Positions 46,203 to 53,779 are shown, numbered from the stretch's first letter. The stretch: DNA of 64,000 bases from an uncultured Flavobacteriaceae bacterium (GCA_947502495.1 CANNAC010000001.1:806906-870905), one strand, 5' to 3'. The notes: generated by a model from the sequence alone, not told the origin. A program made the numbers and translations.

Positions 46203-47219
46203 TTACTTTTTAATCTGATGTACCCAATAAGCACCACTTATGTCTGTAATTTTAAGAGTATATATTCCTTTAGGTAACTTTGATAAAATATCATTTTCTA
46301 AATTAAGTTTTGCTTTTGCTCCTAAAGGCACAATTAAACTGTGTTTTCCTGGTTTTATTTTAGCAACATAGTAGTTTGAAATACTCATTTTGTTTAAGAC
46401 TGCTAAATCTTCTTGGGTGTATTCTAAAATGGAATTGTCTTGATGGTCATATAAGCTAATACCTATAACCCAAGAGCCATAAACATCTACCCCTTCGGTT
46501 CTAAAGATATCAAAAGTAAGGGTGTTGTTTTGAATTTCACCATTAGTTATTTCAAGTTTTGGTTTTACCGATTTATTATGAAGTGTTCCCCAAAGTCCGC
46601 CGTGAAATACCTGATTAGTCATTAAGGTCATACCAAAAATAAATAGTGAACCTATTAATACTACTTTAGGAAAAATGCTGTCTTTTATTGGTAAAATTCC
46701 TGAACCTAACCAACAAAACCATTTCTTTTTAGTGAAAGCAAAATGATGTTTTATTAAATAATTATCTACGGAATATTTCCCGCTTCCTGTTAAGAATAAA
46801 ACAAAACCTGTAGCTATTCCTAACACACCAATTTGCCATTCATCTAAGCAGGTTGTACCTATCCAGCCCGAACCAAGAAGAATTCCCATAGCTAAGCCAA
46901 ATACGCCAATACTCATGATTCGAGTGAATAACCCAAATAGTATAAATAAGCCTACAATTCCTTCAATGATGGTAAAAATCACCATGTTTATCCAAAGTAC
47001 ATCAGGGTTCTCCACCAAGTATTGGATAATTGGTTTTATACCTAAAGCGTTAGGTAAAAAGGCGTTAAACTTTTCGCCAATATATCCAGCCATTTCTGGG
47101 TCTAGTTTATTGGCTAATGCCGTTCTTCTCCAAAATGCCGAAAAATAAGTCCAACCCACTACTAACCGTAATGCTAGAGCCAAAAGCCCTGCATCCTTTT
47201 TTATATGTACTGTTTTCAT
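46203..47219 (-). CDS. DoxD-DoxA fusion, thiosulfate:quinone oxidoreductase-like
   Basis: 338 residues. The N-terminal ~175 form a DoxX/DoxD four-helix membrane domain (ALRLVVGWTYFSAFWRRTALANKLDPE). The C-terminal ~130 match DoxA (VFHGGLWGTLHNKSVKPKLEITN...FDIFRTEGVDVYGSWVIGI...). In archaea DoxD and DoxA are separate subunits of a thiosulfate:quinone oxidoreductase; fused forms occur in Bacteroidota. Its DsrE-like and DoxX neighbours support a sulfur-compound role at the membrane. Confidence 0.85.
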   Translation of the reverse strand: MKTVHIKKDAGLLALALRLVVGWTYFSAFWRRTALANKLDPEMAGYIGEKFNAFLPNALGIKPIIQYLVENPDVLWINMVIFTIIEGIVGLFILFGLFTRIMSIGVFGLAMGILLGSGWIGTTCLDEWQIGVLGIATGFVLFLTGSGKYSVDNYLIKHHFAFTKKKWFCWLGSGILPIKDSIFPKVVLIGSLFIFGMTLMTNQVFHGGLWGTLHNKSVKPKLEITNGEIQNNTLTFDIFRTEGVDVYGSWVIGISLYDHQDNSILEYTQEDLAVLNKMSISNYYVAKIKPGKHSLIVPLGAKAKLNLENDILSKLPKGIYTLKITDISGAYWVHQIKK

Positions 47220-47225
47220 AATTTA

Positions 47226-47648
47226 TTAGATTGTAAGTGTGATAAAACCTTTTTTAGTAAGTTGAAAACCATATAAAATACCGTTGGGCGTTATTTCAAG
47301 ATTACTCGGCAATGTTTCTGGATTTATATTAAATTTTGAAAGTGAAATACCGCATACAAAAACGTTTATATTTTGGGCTTTTGCCTTTTCCAACAGCGCA
47401 TTAAAATCTGGATTGTTTGAAATGTCATTCACTGTTTTACCGCAAAGGATTACATAAAACGATCCATATTTTTTTCCGTCTTCTTTTGCTAGTGCATTGG
47501 CAGTTAGCAAAACAGGTTTGAGTTGTTGTATATTTTTTGAAAGCACTAAATAATTATTCTTTTTTGAGTTAATATTTTGTGCTAGTAATTGAGAGGTTCC
47601 AAATAGTAAAAGGAACATTGTTGTTATAAATAGGATGGAATTTTTCAT
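47226..47648 (-). CDS. Periplasmic DsrE-like sulfur-relay protein
   Basis: 140 residues with a signal peptide (to ~23, LLAQ). DsrE/DUF1791-type fold: YLVLSKNIQQLKPVLLTANALAKEDGKKYGSFYVILCGKTV and NINVFVCGISLSK, where the Cys in VCG is the probable persulfide carrier. Lies 6 bp upstream of the DoxDA gene and overlaps the DoxX gene by 4 bp, a tight operon. Confidence 0.8.
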   Translation of the reverse strand: MKNSILFITTMFLLLFGTSQLLAQNINSKKNNYLVLSKNIQQLKPVLLTANALAKEDGKKYGSFYVILCGKTVNDISNNPDFNALLEKAKAQNINVFVCGISLSKFNINPETLPSNLEITPNGILYGFQLTKKGFITLTI

Positions 47649-48055
47649 TGTTTTTGAATTTTTAAGTTTGAATTAATACTAAAAAAAAGAAGTCCACCAA
47701 GTATGGCTACATTCTTAAAAAGTGGACCTAGAGTTGTCATTTGTCCAACTTGTACCGTTAGCGTAATAGGAATTAAAACGGCTATTAATACTATTGAGGC
47801 TATTTTTGTTTTAAAGCCAAGAAGTAATGAAATGCCTGCAATTAGCATTACAATTCCTGATAGCATCACAGCTATTTCTGGTGTTCCTAGAATATTTCCA
47901 ATAAAACCCATTGAGGAATTTTCTATTCTGCTCACCGTTTTTTCGGTATTAAAAAAATGGTTGGTGCTTGCTATTATAAAAATTAGGCTAAGCATAATGC
48001 GAAGTATAACTACAGATTTGTAGCTAACTTCAAGTGTTTTTTCTTGAAATTTCAT
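47645..48055 (-). CDS. DoxX-family membrane protein
   Basis: 136 residues, four membrane segments, with the DoxX-type start ILRIMLSLIFIIASTNHFFN and MLIAGISLLLGFKTKIASIVLI. Its TGA overlaps the ATG of the DsrE-like gene. Likely part of the same sulfur or redox module. Confidence 0.8.
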   Translation of the reverse strand: MKFQEKTLEVSYKSVVILRIMLSLIFIIASTNHFFNTEKTVSRIENSSMGFIGNILGTPEIAVMLSGIVMLIAGISLLLGFKTKIASIVLIAVLIPITLTVQVGQMTTLGPLFKNVAILGGLLFFSINSNLKIQKQ

Positions 48056-48128
48056 TTTAGATATTTGTAATTGACTGATTTATAGCAGGAATAATAACTG
48101 CTTTATGTTTTCTTATTTAGAAAATCAA

Positions 48129-48479
48129 TTACGAATAGACCTTGAGGTTCTGATATAAAATATAGAGAGGAACATTAGAAACCTGTTGGTTTCTTGATGT
48201 ATTAAGATTAAAAGAATGCCTAAGTAAATAGGTCGTAAATTCAAAATGAGAGACTTCTGAAACTAGAAAGTCCGGTTGTTGAAAATTTGGTTTTGTAACA
48301 GTCTGAATAGTTTCAGAAAAGGCAAAAGTCTGGCAATTGGATTGAGAAATTGTAGACTGACTCTTGTTTAAGACTTTGGTTTGAGGAATCCCTAATTCTG
48401 CTTCAATAAAATTCCTAACCTTACAAGGTGAAAGCAATAATAGCAACACTAGTCCAAAAATAGACAAGGTTGCATTCAT
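48129..48479 (-). CDS. Small hypothetical protein upstream of doxX
   Basis: 116 residues from the ATG at 48479; the longer frame starts at a GTG next to the -7 box and is rejected. The N-terminal hydrophobic stretch ends LLLLLSPCK, possibly a lipoprotein signal. The rest is Ser/Thr/Gln-rich with no domain recognised. Probably first gene of the sulfur operon (73 bp before doxX). Confidence 0.5.
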   Translation of the reverse strand: MNATLSIFGLVLLLLLSPCKVRNFIEAELGIPQTKVLNKSQSTISQSNCQTFAFSETIQTVTKPNFQQPDFLVSEVSHFEFTTYLLRHSFNLNTSRNQQVSNVPLYILYQNLKVYS

Positions 48480-48510
48480 TTTATTTATTTTACAGCTTTC
48501 TTTCACATTG

Positions 48511-48518
48511 CAAATATA
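48511..48518 (-). promoter_or_regulatory. -7 box of the sulfur operon
   Basis: The minus strand reads TATATTTG, 31 bp before the ATG at 48479. No clear -33 TTG. Confidence 0.45.
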
Positions 48519-48589
48519 AATGCATTTTTTCGGGGATTATGTTATTTATTTGTTAATGAAAGCTAACAATGGCTATTCGTAATGGCTTC

Positions 48590-48838
48590 TTCTCGCCTAC
48601 TTACAAAAGTCTTCTAAAAATTTCTGCGTCTATACGGTTTCCCGTAAGGAGATTATGAAGTGTTGTTATATCTTCGATTGGCGAAGTAATGTAAATAACT
48701 TTACCAATATACGTAGAACTACGTATTGTATGTAAAGGGTTTAAATGGTAGCTTCGCTTTAGTAAAGGTACAACTAAGCGTTTTTTATTTAAAAATAAGA
48801 GTAGATTTAGTTTTTGTATAACAATTTGGTAGTAATTA
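48590..48838 (+). repeat. attC-like long element D
   Basis: The most complete class-2 element: TTCTCGCCTACTTACAAAAG, TACGG-TTTC-CCGTA hairpin, CTTCGATTGGCGAAG hairpin, palindrome ATACGTAG-AA-CTACGTAT (48709-48726), AAAGGGTTTAAATGGTAGC, then TTTTTGTATAACAA and the cassette start TTTGGTAGTAATT (48825-48837). Confidence 0.6.
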
Positions 48839-48852
48839 ATAAAAGATAGAAA

Positions 48853-49905
48853 ATGACTGAAAACAAAAGTTATGTAATGTGGAATAATAAAGGAGGTGTT
48901 GGAAAAAGTACTATCACTTTTCATATTGCATCTGTTTACGCAGAAAAAAACCCAGAAAGAGATGTAGTAGTAGTTGACATGTGTCCTCAAGCAAACTCTT
49001 CTTCAATGTTAATGGGAGGGGGAAAACAAAGTGAGGCTAAACTTCATACTTTAATTTCAAAAGACGAACCGCAAACAATCGTTGGATATATTACAGAAGC
49101 TACACTTAACGGTGATTCAGATATTAATAAATACGTAACTAAGCTTGAAAATGTTAATCCAAATTTAAGCCCAAACTTGCATTTAATATCGGGAGATGGT
49201 AATTTAGAATTAATAGCACCATTACTTTCTGAAAGAGCTGAAGCAACTCCTCTTTCGGCAGCTGATAATCCATGGATAAAAATACACTCGATTATAAAAA
49301 GAATGACAGAAAAAAGGTTAGATGAGAATCGTCCTGTGACATATTTTATAGATACTAACCCTAGTTTTTCTATTTATACACAACTAGCAATTGTTGGTGG
49401 TGAGAAATTATTAGTTCCTATAAACGCAGATGATTCTTCTATATTTGCAATTACGGGTCTTTTTAATCTTATATGGGGTACAACTAATCTTCATCCTGTT
49501 TATGGTCAATATACTTTTGCAGCCAAGGCAAGAAAACATAATTTGCCTTTGCCGAAAATTTCTTTTTTACTAGGAAATAGGTTTACACAAAAAAAAGGAG
49601 CAGCGCATGCTTTCAAAGCCTTATCTAATGAAGCTTTAAATAAAATGTATTCTGAATTCACCAGCAATCCAGATAAATTTGAATCTACAGGAGATACTAT
49701 AAATAACATTAAACAATTTGAAGAATCATATAGTATCGAATTACGTGATTTCAATAGTGCAGGTGTAGTTGCTGCTAATCAAGGTTTACCGCTAAGTAAA
49801 ATGGATAAACATGTTTATGAAGTTTATGGTGAAAAAATACAAGTTGCTAAGGAACAGAGAGAGAAATGTAAATTAGTAATTGAGGAACTTGTAGGTAAAC
49901 TATAA
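48853..49905 (+). CDS. ParA/Soj-like ATPase (cassette)
   Basis: 350 residues. Deviant Walker A KGGVGKST (13-20), VVVVDMCPQANSS (switch region with the usual D-x-D/CPQ pattern) and YFIDTNPSFSIYT identify a ParA/MinD-type ATPase. There is no parB, parS-like repeat or replication gene beside it, and it is bounded by cassette arms (48825 and 49905-49917). It is therefore mobile cargo rather than the chromosome partition gene; orphan ParA proteins often position other complexes. Confidence 0.85.
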   Translation: MTENKSYVMWNNKGGVGKSTITFHIASVYAEKNPERDVVVVDMCPQANSSSMLMGGGKQSEAKLHTLISKDEPQTIVGYITEATLNGDSDINKYVTKLENVNPNLSPNLHLISGDGNLELIAPLLSERAEATPLSAADNPWIKIHSIIKRMTEKRLDENRPVTYFIDTNPSFSIYTQLAIVGGEKLLVPINADDSSIFAITGLFNLIWGTTNLHPVYGQYTFAAKARKHNLPLPKISFLLGNRFTQKKGAAHAFKALSNEALNKMYSEFTSNPDKFESTGDTINNIKQFEESYSIELRDFNSAGVVAANQGLPLSKMDKHVYEVYGEKIQVAKEQREKCKLVIEELVGKL

Positions 49906-49958
49906 ACTATTACCAATAGGGATAACAATTACTTTAGTTGTTATATAATATGTTACCT
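49905..49958 (+). repeat. Short attC-like site (about 50 bp)
   Basis: Arm AAC-TATTACC-AAT, then ATAACAA (49922-49928) pairing with TTGTTAT (49938-49944) around a 9-nt loop, then core GTTACCT (49952-49958). A compact version of the hairpin plan seen in sites I and J. Confidence 0.7.
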
Positions 49959-49977
49959 GTAAGTTAAAATAAAACTC

Positions 49978-50895
49978 ATGTTGAATAAAATCGAATTTTC
50001 AGATTTATATAGATTCTTAACTTCAATTGGATTGATATTTATAGCATCAGCTTTAATAATCCCATGGCTTTTTATGAAGCAGGAATTAGGAGTTATCTCT
50101 ATTTCAGAATATAATTCGCTAATAGAAGGTTCTAAAAAAATTGTTGATAATAGAATCAATTTAAATTTACTTGTTCTTAAAATGTTGCCTTTTATTTCTT
50201 TAGTTTTATTTCTTATCGGATGCGGTTTAATATTTATAGGGTTTAAAAACTGGAAGAAAAAACAAGATGACATTGATGAATCTGACGAAATAAAATTAGA
50301 AATACTTCGTGCTTCTAAACAATTAGATTTAGAAGAAATTGATGAAAAAGCAGAGAATGAAGTTAAAGAAGAATTCAATGAAAAGAAATTTAGTGCGAAC
50401 AATACTTCTAATGAAACTGAAATAGAGCAACCTAATCTTGAAAAACTAAAATCCAATCTGATTGGAATGGAAAAGCTTTTTTTTGACAAAATTGTTGAAT
50501 TTAATTCTTTTATCTATGAACCAAAAGCTAATTTAAAAATTGATGATAAGTACGAAATTGATATTGCCTTAAATGCAATAAATAAACAAAAATATTCGGA
50601 CAAGCTTATTGAAATTAAATATTTACAGACAAAATTAAACATGGATATTATAAAGAAATCTTTTAGCGCACTTGTTCGAGTTCAGAATCATATATACAAG
50701 GCAACTAATAAAAGACCTGCAATTATTTTAATCCTAGTTTATAGTTCTGACATTGTATCAAGTGGAAACGAAATAAGTAGATTTAAATCCGGAGTTAAAG
50801 AATATCTTAGTCAATTTGGAGTTGGACAATTTCAATATTTTATTTTAAACAATAAAGAGGCTGAAAATTTTCAAGTAACAAACATAATGAAGTAA
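49978..50895 (+). CDS. Membrane protein with a PD-(D/E)xK-like domain (cassette)
   Basis: 305 residues: two membrane helices (~14-32 and ~69-89), a highly charged coiled-coil linker (~92-160), then a C-terminal alpha/beta domain with YEIDIAL (Asp195) followed by LIEIKY (Glu212-x-Lys214), the D...ExK spacing of restriction-endonuclease-like folds. The nuclease call is tentative. Arms GTTACCTGTAAGT (49952) and 50897-50909 pair at 12 of 13 positions. Confidence 0.5.
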   Translation: MLNKIEFSDLYRFLTSIGLIFIASALIIPWLFMKQELGVISISEYNSLIEGSKKIVDNRINLNLLVLKMLPFISLVLFLIGCGLIFIGFKNWKKKQDDIDESDEIKLEILRASKQLDLEEIDEKAENEVKEEFNEKKFSANNTSNETEIEQPNLEKLKSNLIGMEKLFFDKIVEFNSFIYEPKANLKIDDKYEIDIALNAINKQKYSDKLIEIKYLQTKLNMDIIKKSFSALVRVQNHIYKATNKRPAIILILVYSSDIVSSGNEISRFKSGVKEYLSQFGVGQFQYFILNNKEAENFQVTNIMK

Positions 50896-50897
50896 AA

Positions 50898-51083
50898 CCT
50901 ACAGGTAACAAAGTATAAAAATAATAGAAAAATTGATCCTTAACCCAATTTTTGGCATTTTCTAAAGATCGTCAAATTTTTAAATTTGGCTTATTTAGAA
51001 AAATTTAAAATTCGGCTTTTATATATTCCGAAAAGTCATCGCTTTATTTTTGCGCTTCTTTTTAATGCATGAGCGCTAGAAAC
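50898..51083 (+). repeat. attC-like class-3 element with CAAATTTTTAAATTTG palindrome
   Basis: Starts AGGTAAC-AAAG (50903-50913), contains the 16-bp palindrome 50973-50988 and ends TTTTTAATGCATGAGCGCTAG. Shares these features with 37446-37865. The following cassette start reads GCT-AGAAACA-ATT. Confidence 0.55.
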
Positions 51084-51095
51084 AATTATAAATAA

Positions 51096-52076
51096 ATGAA
51101 GATAAGAGAAGATTTTAATGAAATAATTAACGAAATACAAGAGAATAATAAAGAATTCAAAATGTCTCCAAGAGATTTTCTTGCATATTTTCATTGTTCA
51201 AAACGAACAAAAGGAAATACCGGAAGGATTGATATTTTTTTAGAATCAAAAAGAATTGAGACAATTCCAAATTATATAAACGTATGGATTGACGGAGAAT
51301 TAACACTTAAACATAAACCAAAAGCAAAAAGCAAAACAGAATCCGACCCAATTCAAAGAATTAGTATTCTACCTTCTGCAAATAGAATACCAGTCACAAC
51401 GACACGTGATGCTAAATTAACAGATGCTATCACGAAAATGATGATGCATAATTATTCTCAACTTCCAGTTTTAAGTAATCCAAAAAGCATTGTTGGATTC
51501 ATAACTTGGGAATCTATTGGTTGTGCAATAACGAATGGTGTAACATCTGAACTTGTTAAGGACTATTTAAATCTTGAATATACTATTTTAGAATATGATA
51601 CACCATTACTAAAAGCAATAAACACGGTAATTGAAAAAGAATATGTAATTGTACAAAAAAAAGATAAATCATTTAGTGGCATTATAACATTAGCAGATGT
51701 CAGTAGTCAATTTTTAACATTAACAGAACCCTTTCTTCTATTAGAAGAAATTGAGAACCTTATTCGACTACTTTTAGATGACAAGTTTCTAGTTCAAGAA
51801 TTAATTGATTTTTGTTTAAATGAAAATGATGATAAAAGTATTGAAACAATCGATGATTTAACTTTTGGTCAATATATTAGATTAGTAGAAAAACCTGAAA
51901 ATTGGGAGAAACTTAAATTAAAAATAGAAAGAGTTACTTTTATTAAACAACTGAATGTTGTTAGAGAAATTAGGAACGATATAATGCATTTTGACCCAGA
52001 AGGAATAACGTTAGAACAAAAACAAGCTTTAATAAATATGGCGAAATTTTTAACAGATATTAGAAAATATCATTAA
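51096..52076 (+). CDS. CBS-domain-pair protein with HEPN-like C-terminal domain
   Basis: 326 residues, cytosolic. An N-terminal ~75-residue domain of unknown type; a CBS pair (~98-145 and ~160-207; VTTTRDAKLTDAITKMMMHNYSQLPV, FSGIITLADVS) that in this family senses adenine nucleotides; then a helical ~115-residue domain ending with RNDIMH (293-298). RN-x3-H fits the Rx4-6H catalytic motif of HEPN ribonucleases. A nucleotide-gated RNase is an attractive but unproven reading. It follows a class-3 element and a cassette-start-like GCT-N7-ATT. Confidence 0.6.
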   Translation: MKIREDFNEIINEIQENNKEFKMSPRDFLAYFHCSKRTKGNTGRIDIFLESKRIETIPNYINVWIDGELTLKHKPKAKSKTESDPIQRISILPSANRIPVTTTRDAKLTDAITKMMMHNYSQLPVLSNPKSIVGFITWESIGCAITNGVTSELVKDYLNLEYTILEYDTPLLKAINTVIEKEYVIVQKKDKSFSGIITLADVSSQFLTLTEPFLLLEEIENLIRLLLDDKFLVQELIDFCLNENDDKSIETIDDLTFGQYIRLVEKPENWEKLKLKIERVTFIKQLNVVREIRNDIMHFDPEGITLEQKQALINMAKFLTDIRKYH

Positions 52077-52110
52077 ATAAATATTTATATAATAGAATCT
52101 ATCCTAAAGT

Positions 52111-52734
52111 ATGTTAAGTATTATTTTTGCAGGAATTATTTCAGTTTTATCATTAACAACTAAGTTATCCAAAGATGGTATAACAAAAAGTGGGGTTAAA
52201 AATTTAACAGCTGCAGGATATGTTGTTCTTATATCATCATTTATTCTGATTTTTATTAACATATTTAAATATCAAAAAGAAGTATCGAAGAAACAATATG
52301 TACAAGGAAAAAATATTTTTATTTCAATTAAGTTTCGAGGAGCAGATAAGAGAGCTTTAGATTCTATTTATAATTCGATAGATGATAAATTGCATATTGG
52401 TGCTATGTTAAATAATTCTTTTATTACTTTTGATTTAATAAAGTCGCCACCTCAATATTATAAATCTGTTATTGGAGGACAATGGCAATTTAAGCTAAAT
52501 TCATATAATTTAAGATTCGATGAACATAGACTAAATTTCAAGATTAAAGACTTTAAAAAGGGACGATTTAAAGCTAATATTTTGGGTTTAGATAAATTAT
52601 TATGTGAATTTGAGTCTATCAGCTGTTTTTTTTCATTTACTATAAATGAAGGTGAAAAATTAGAATCAATTATGTTTCCGCTTAAATACAATAATGGTAA
52701 TATAGATTTTGGTTTGAATGAATTTGGAATGTGA
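52111..52734 (+). CDS. Membrane-anchored protein of unknown function
   Basis: 207 residues; two hydrophobic segments (~2-15 and ~31-49) and a ~150-residue soluble domain rich in beta strands. It lies 34 bp after the CBS-HEPN gene on the same strand, so it is probably co-transcribed and could be its membrane partner or antidote; that is inference. No 3' cassette arm found. Confidence 0.55.
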   Translation: MLSIIFAGIISVLSLTTKLSKDGITKSGVKNLTAAGYVVLISSFILIFINIFKYQKEVSKKQYVQGKNIFISIKFRGADKRALDSIYNSIDDKLHIGAMLNNSFITFDLIKSPPQYYKSVIGGQWQFKLNSYNLRFDEHRLNFKIKDFKKGRFKANILGLDKLLCEFESISCFFSFTINEGEKLESIMFPLKYNNGNIDFGLNEFGM

Positions 52735-52770
52735 CAAAATTATCATATCTCGATTTTCGGTTTATTTCAA

Positions 52771-53709
52771 TTACTTCAAAAAACCCAACATCTTTGCATT
52801 CACTACTTCCGCTTGATCGATAGATAAAAAATGGCCAGCATTGCGTATCACTTCTCCTTTTCCTTTAGGTAGCATTTTAGCAATTTCTATGGTGCGTTTT
52901 TCATTAATCATATCATCATCCCCAATTAAAACCAAGACTGGCATTTGTAGTGATTTTAACTCTTTATTAGAAAACGGTTGCATGCTCGACATAAATTGAT
53001 TCACCGAATCTTTTTCGGTAGCAATATAATATTGCTCTAAATAGGCATCACTAATATTCGGCACATTACTAGACATACTTTCTAGGCTTTGCGCAATTTG
53101 CTTTTCTTTAGAAGAAAGCAACGTCGCAATATTTTTAAACAAATCCATACTTGGTTTAATCCAGGTAAAGGTTTGTGCCGGACTCAATAAAACCATGCTT
53201 TTAATACTTTTCTGGTTGTCTAAAGCCAGGTTTACTGCTAACCAACCACCACGAGAAGCACCAATCAAATGAAAAGTATCCAACTCTAAAACAAAAAAGA
53301 CTTCTTGATACCAATCGATAACTTTATCTACACTTTCCATATCGTTATAGACAAACGATTTTCCAGGTTCTAAAAGAAAATCAATAGCATACACACGATG
53401 GTTACTACTAAGCGCTTCTATATTTGGGTACCACATGGTAGAACTCGCGTTCATACCATGCAATAAAACTACAGGTTCTCCATTTTCTGGTCCGCTAACA
53501 ATCACATGCGCAACACCATCGGTAGTAGGAATGTATAGTTCTTCAAAAGCGACATCCCATAATTTTAGGGTTTCGTCATAAGCTTCAAAATACGCTTTAT
53601 CCGAAGCATCTGCCTTGGTAATATAATCTGGTATTTTTTTATAGGCATCGTATTTACTAGTACAACTAACAAATAAAACAGAAAAAACAAGTGCGCTAAA
53701 GAATCTCAT
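52771..53709 (-). CDS. Alpha/beta-hydrolase lipoprotein
   Basis: 312 residues from the ATG at 53709; a TTG 8 codons upstream sits inside the -7 box. Lipobox LFVSC (Cys16). Hydrolase blocks: VVLLHGMNASSTMWYPN (oxyanion strand), LIGASRGGWLAVN with nucleophile Ser, LVLIGDDDMI (Asp) and NAGHFLS (His): a complete triad. Acts on an ester or similar substrate at the inner face of the outer membrane or the periplasm. Confidence 0.85.
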   Translation of the reverse strand: MRFFSALVFSVLFVSCTSKYDAYKKIPDYITKADASDKAYFEAYDETLKLWDVAFEELYIPTTDGVAHVIVSGPENGEPVVLLHGMNASSTMWYPNIEALSSNHRVYAIDFLLEPGKSFVYNDMESVDKVIDWYQEVFFVLELDTFHLIGASRGGWLAVNLALDNQKSIKSMVLLSPAQTFTWIKPSMDLFKNIATLLSSKEKQIAQSLESMSSNVPNISDAYLEQYYIATEKDSVNQFMSSMQPFSNKELKSLQMPVLVLIGDDDMINEKRTIEIAKMLPKGKGEVIRNAGHFLSIDQAEVVNAKMLGFLK

Positions 53710-53730
53710 AAAAGGTGCTATTAATGGTTG

Positions 53731-53779
53731 CAAATGTAACTATAAATAGGCTTTGCAAAATACCAATTTCGTAAATTTG
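53731..53779. promoter_or_regulatory. Divergent promoters sharing a TTTGCAAA palindrome
   Basis: The 8-bp palindrome TTTGCAAA (53752-53759) supplies TTG on both strands. Plus strand: TTG, 16-nt spacer, TAAATTTG (53772-53779) toward 53861. Minus strand: TTG, 17-nt spacer, TACATTTG (53738-53731) toward the hydrolase. Both match the Bacteroidota consensus. Confidence 0.65.

Noticed and set aside
26233-50909. Array as a prophage or conjugative element
   Set aside because: No phage structural, tra or integrase genes; units are bounded individually rather than by one pair of att sites.
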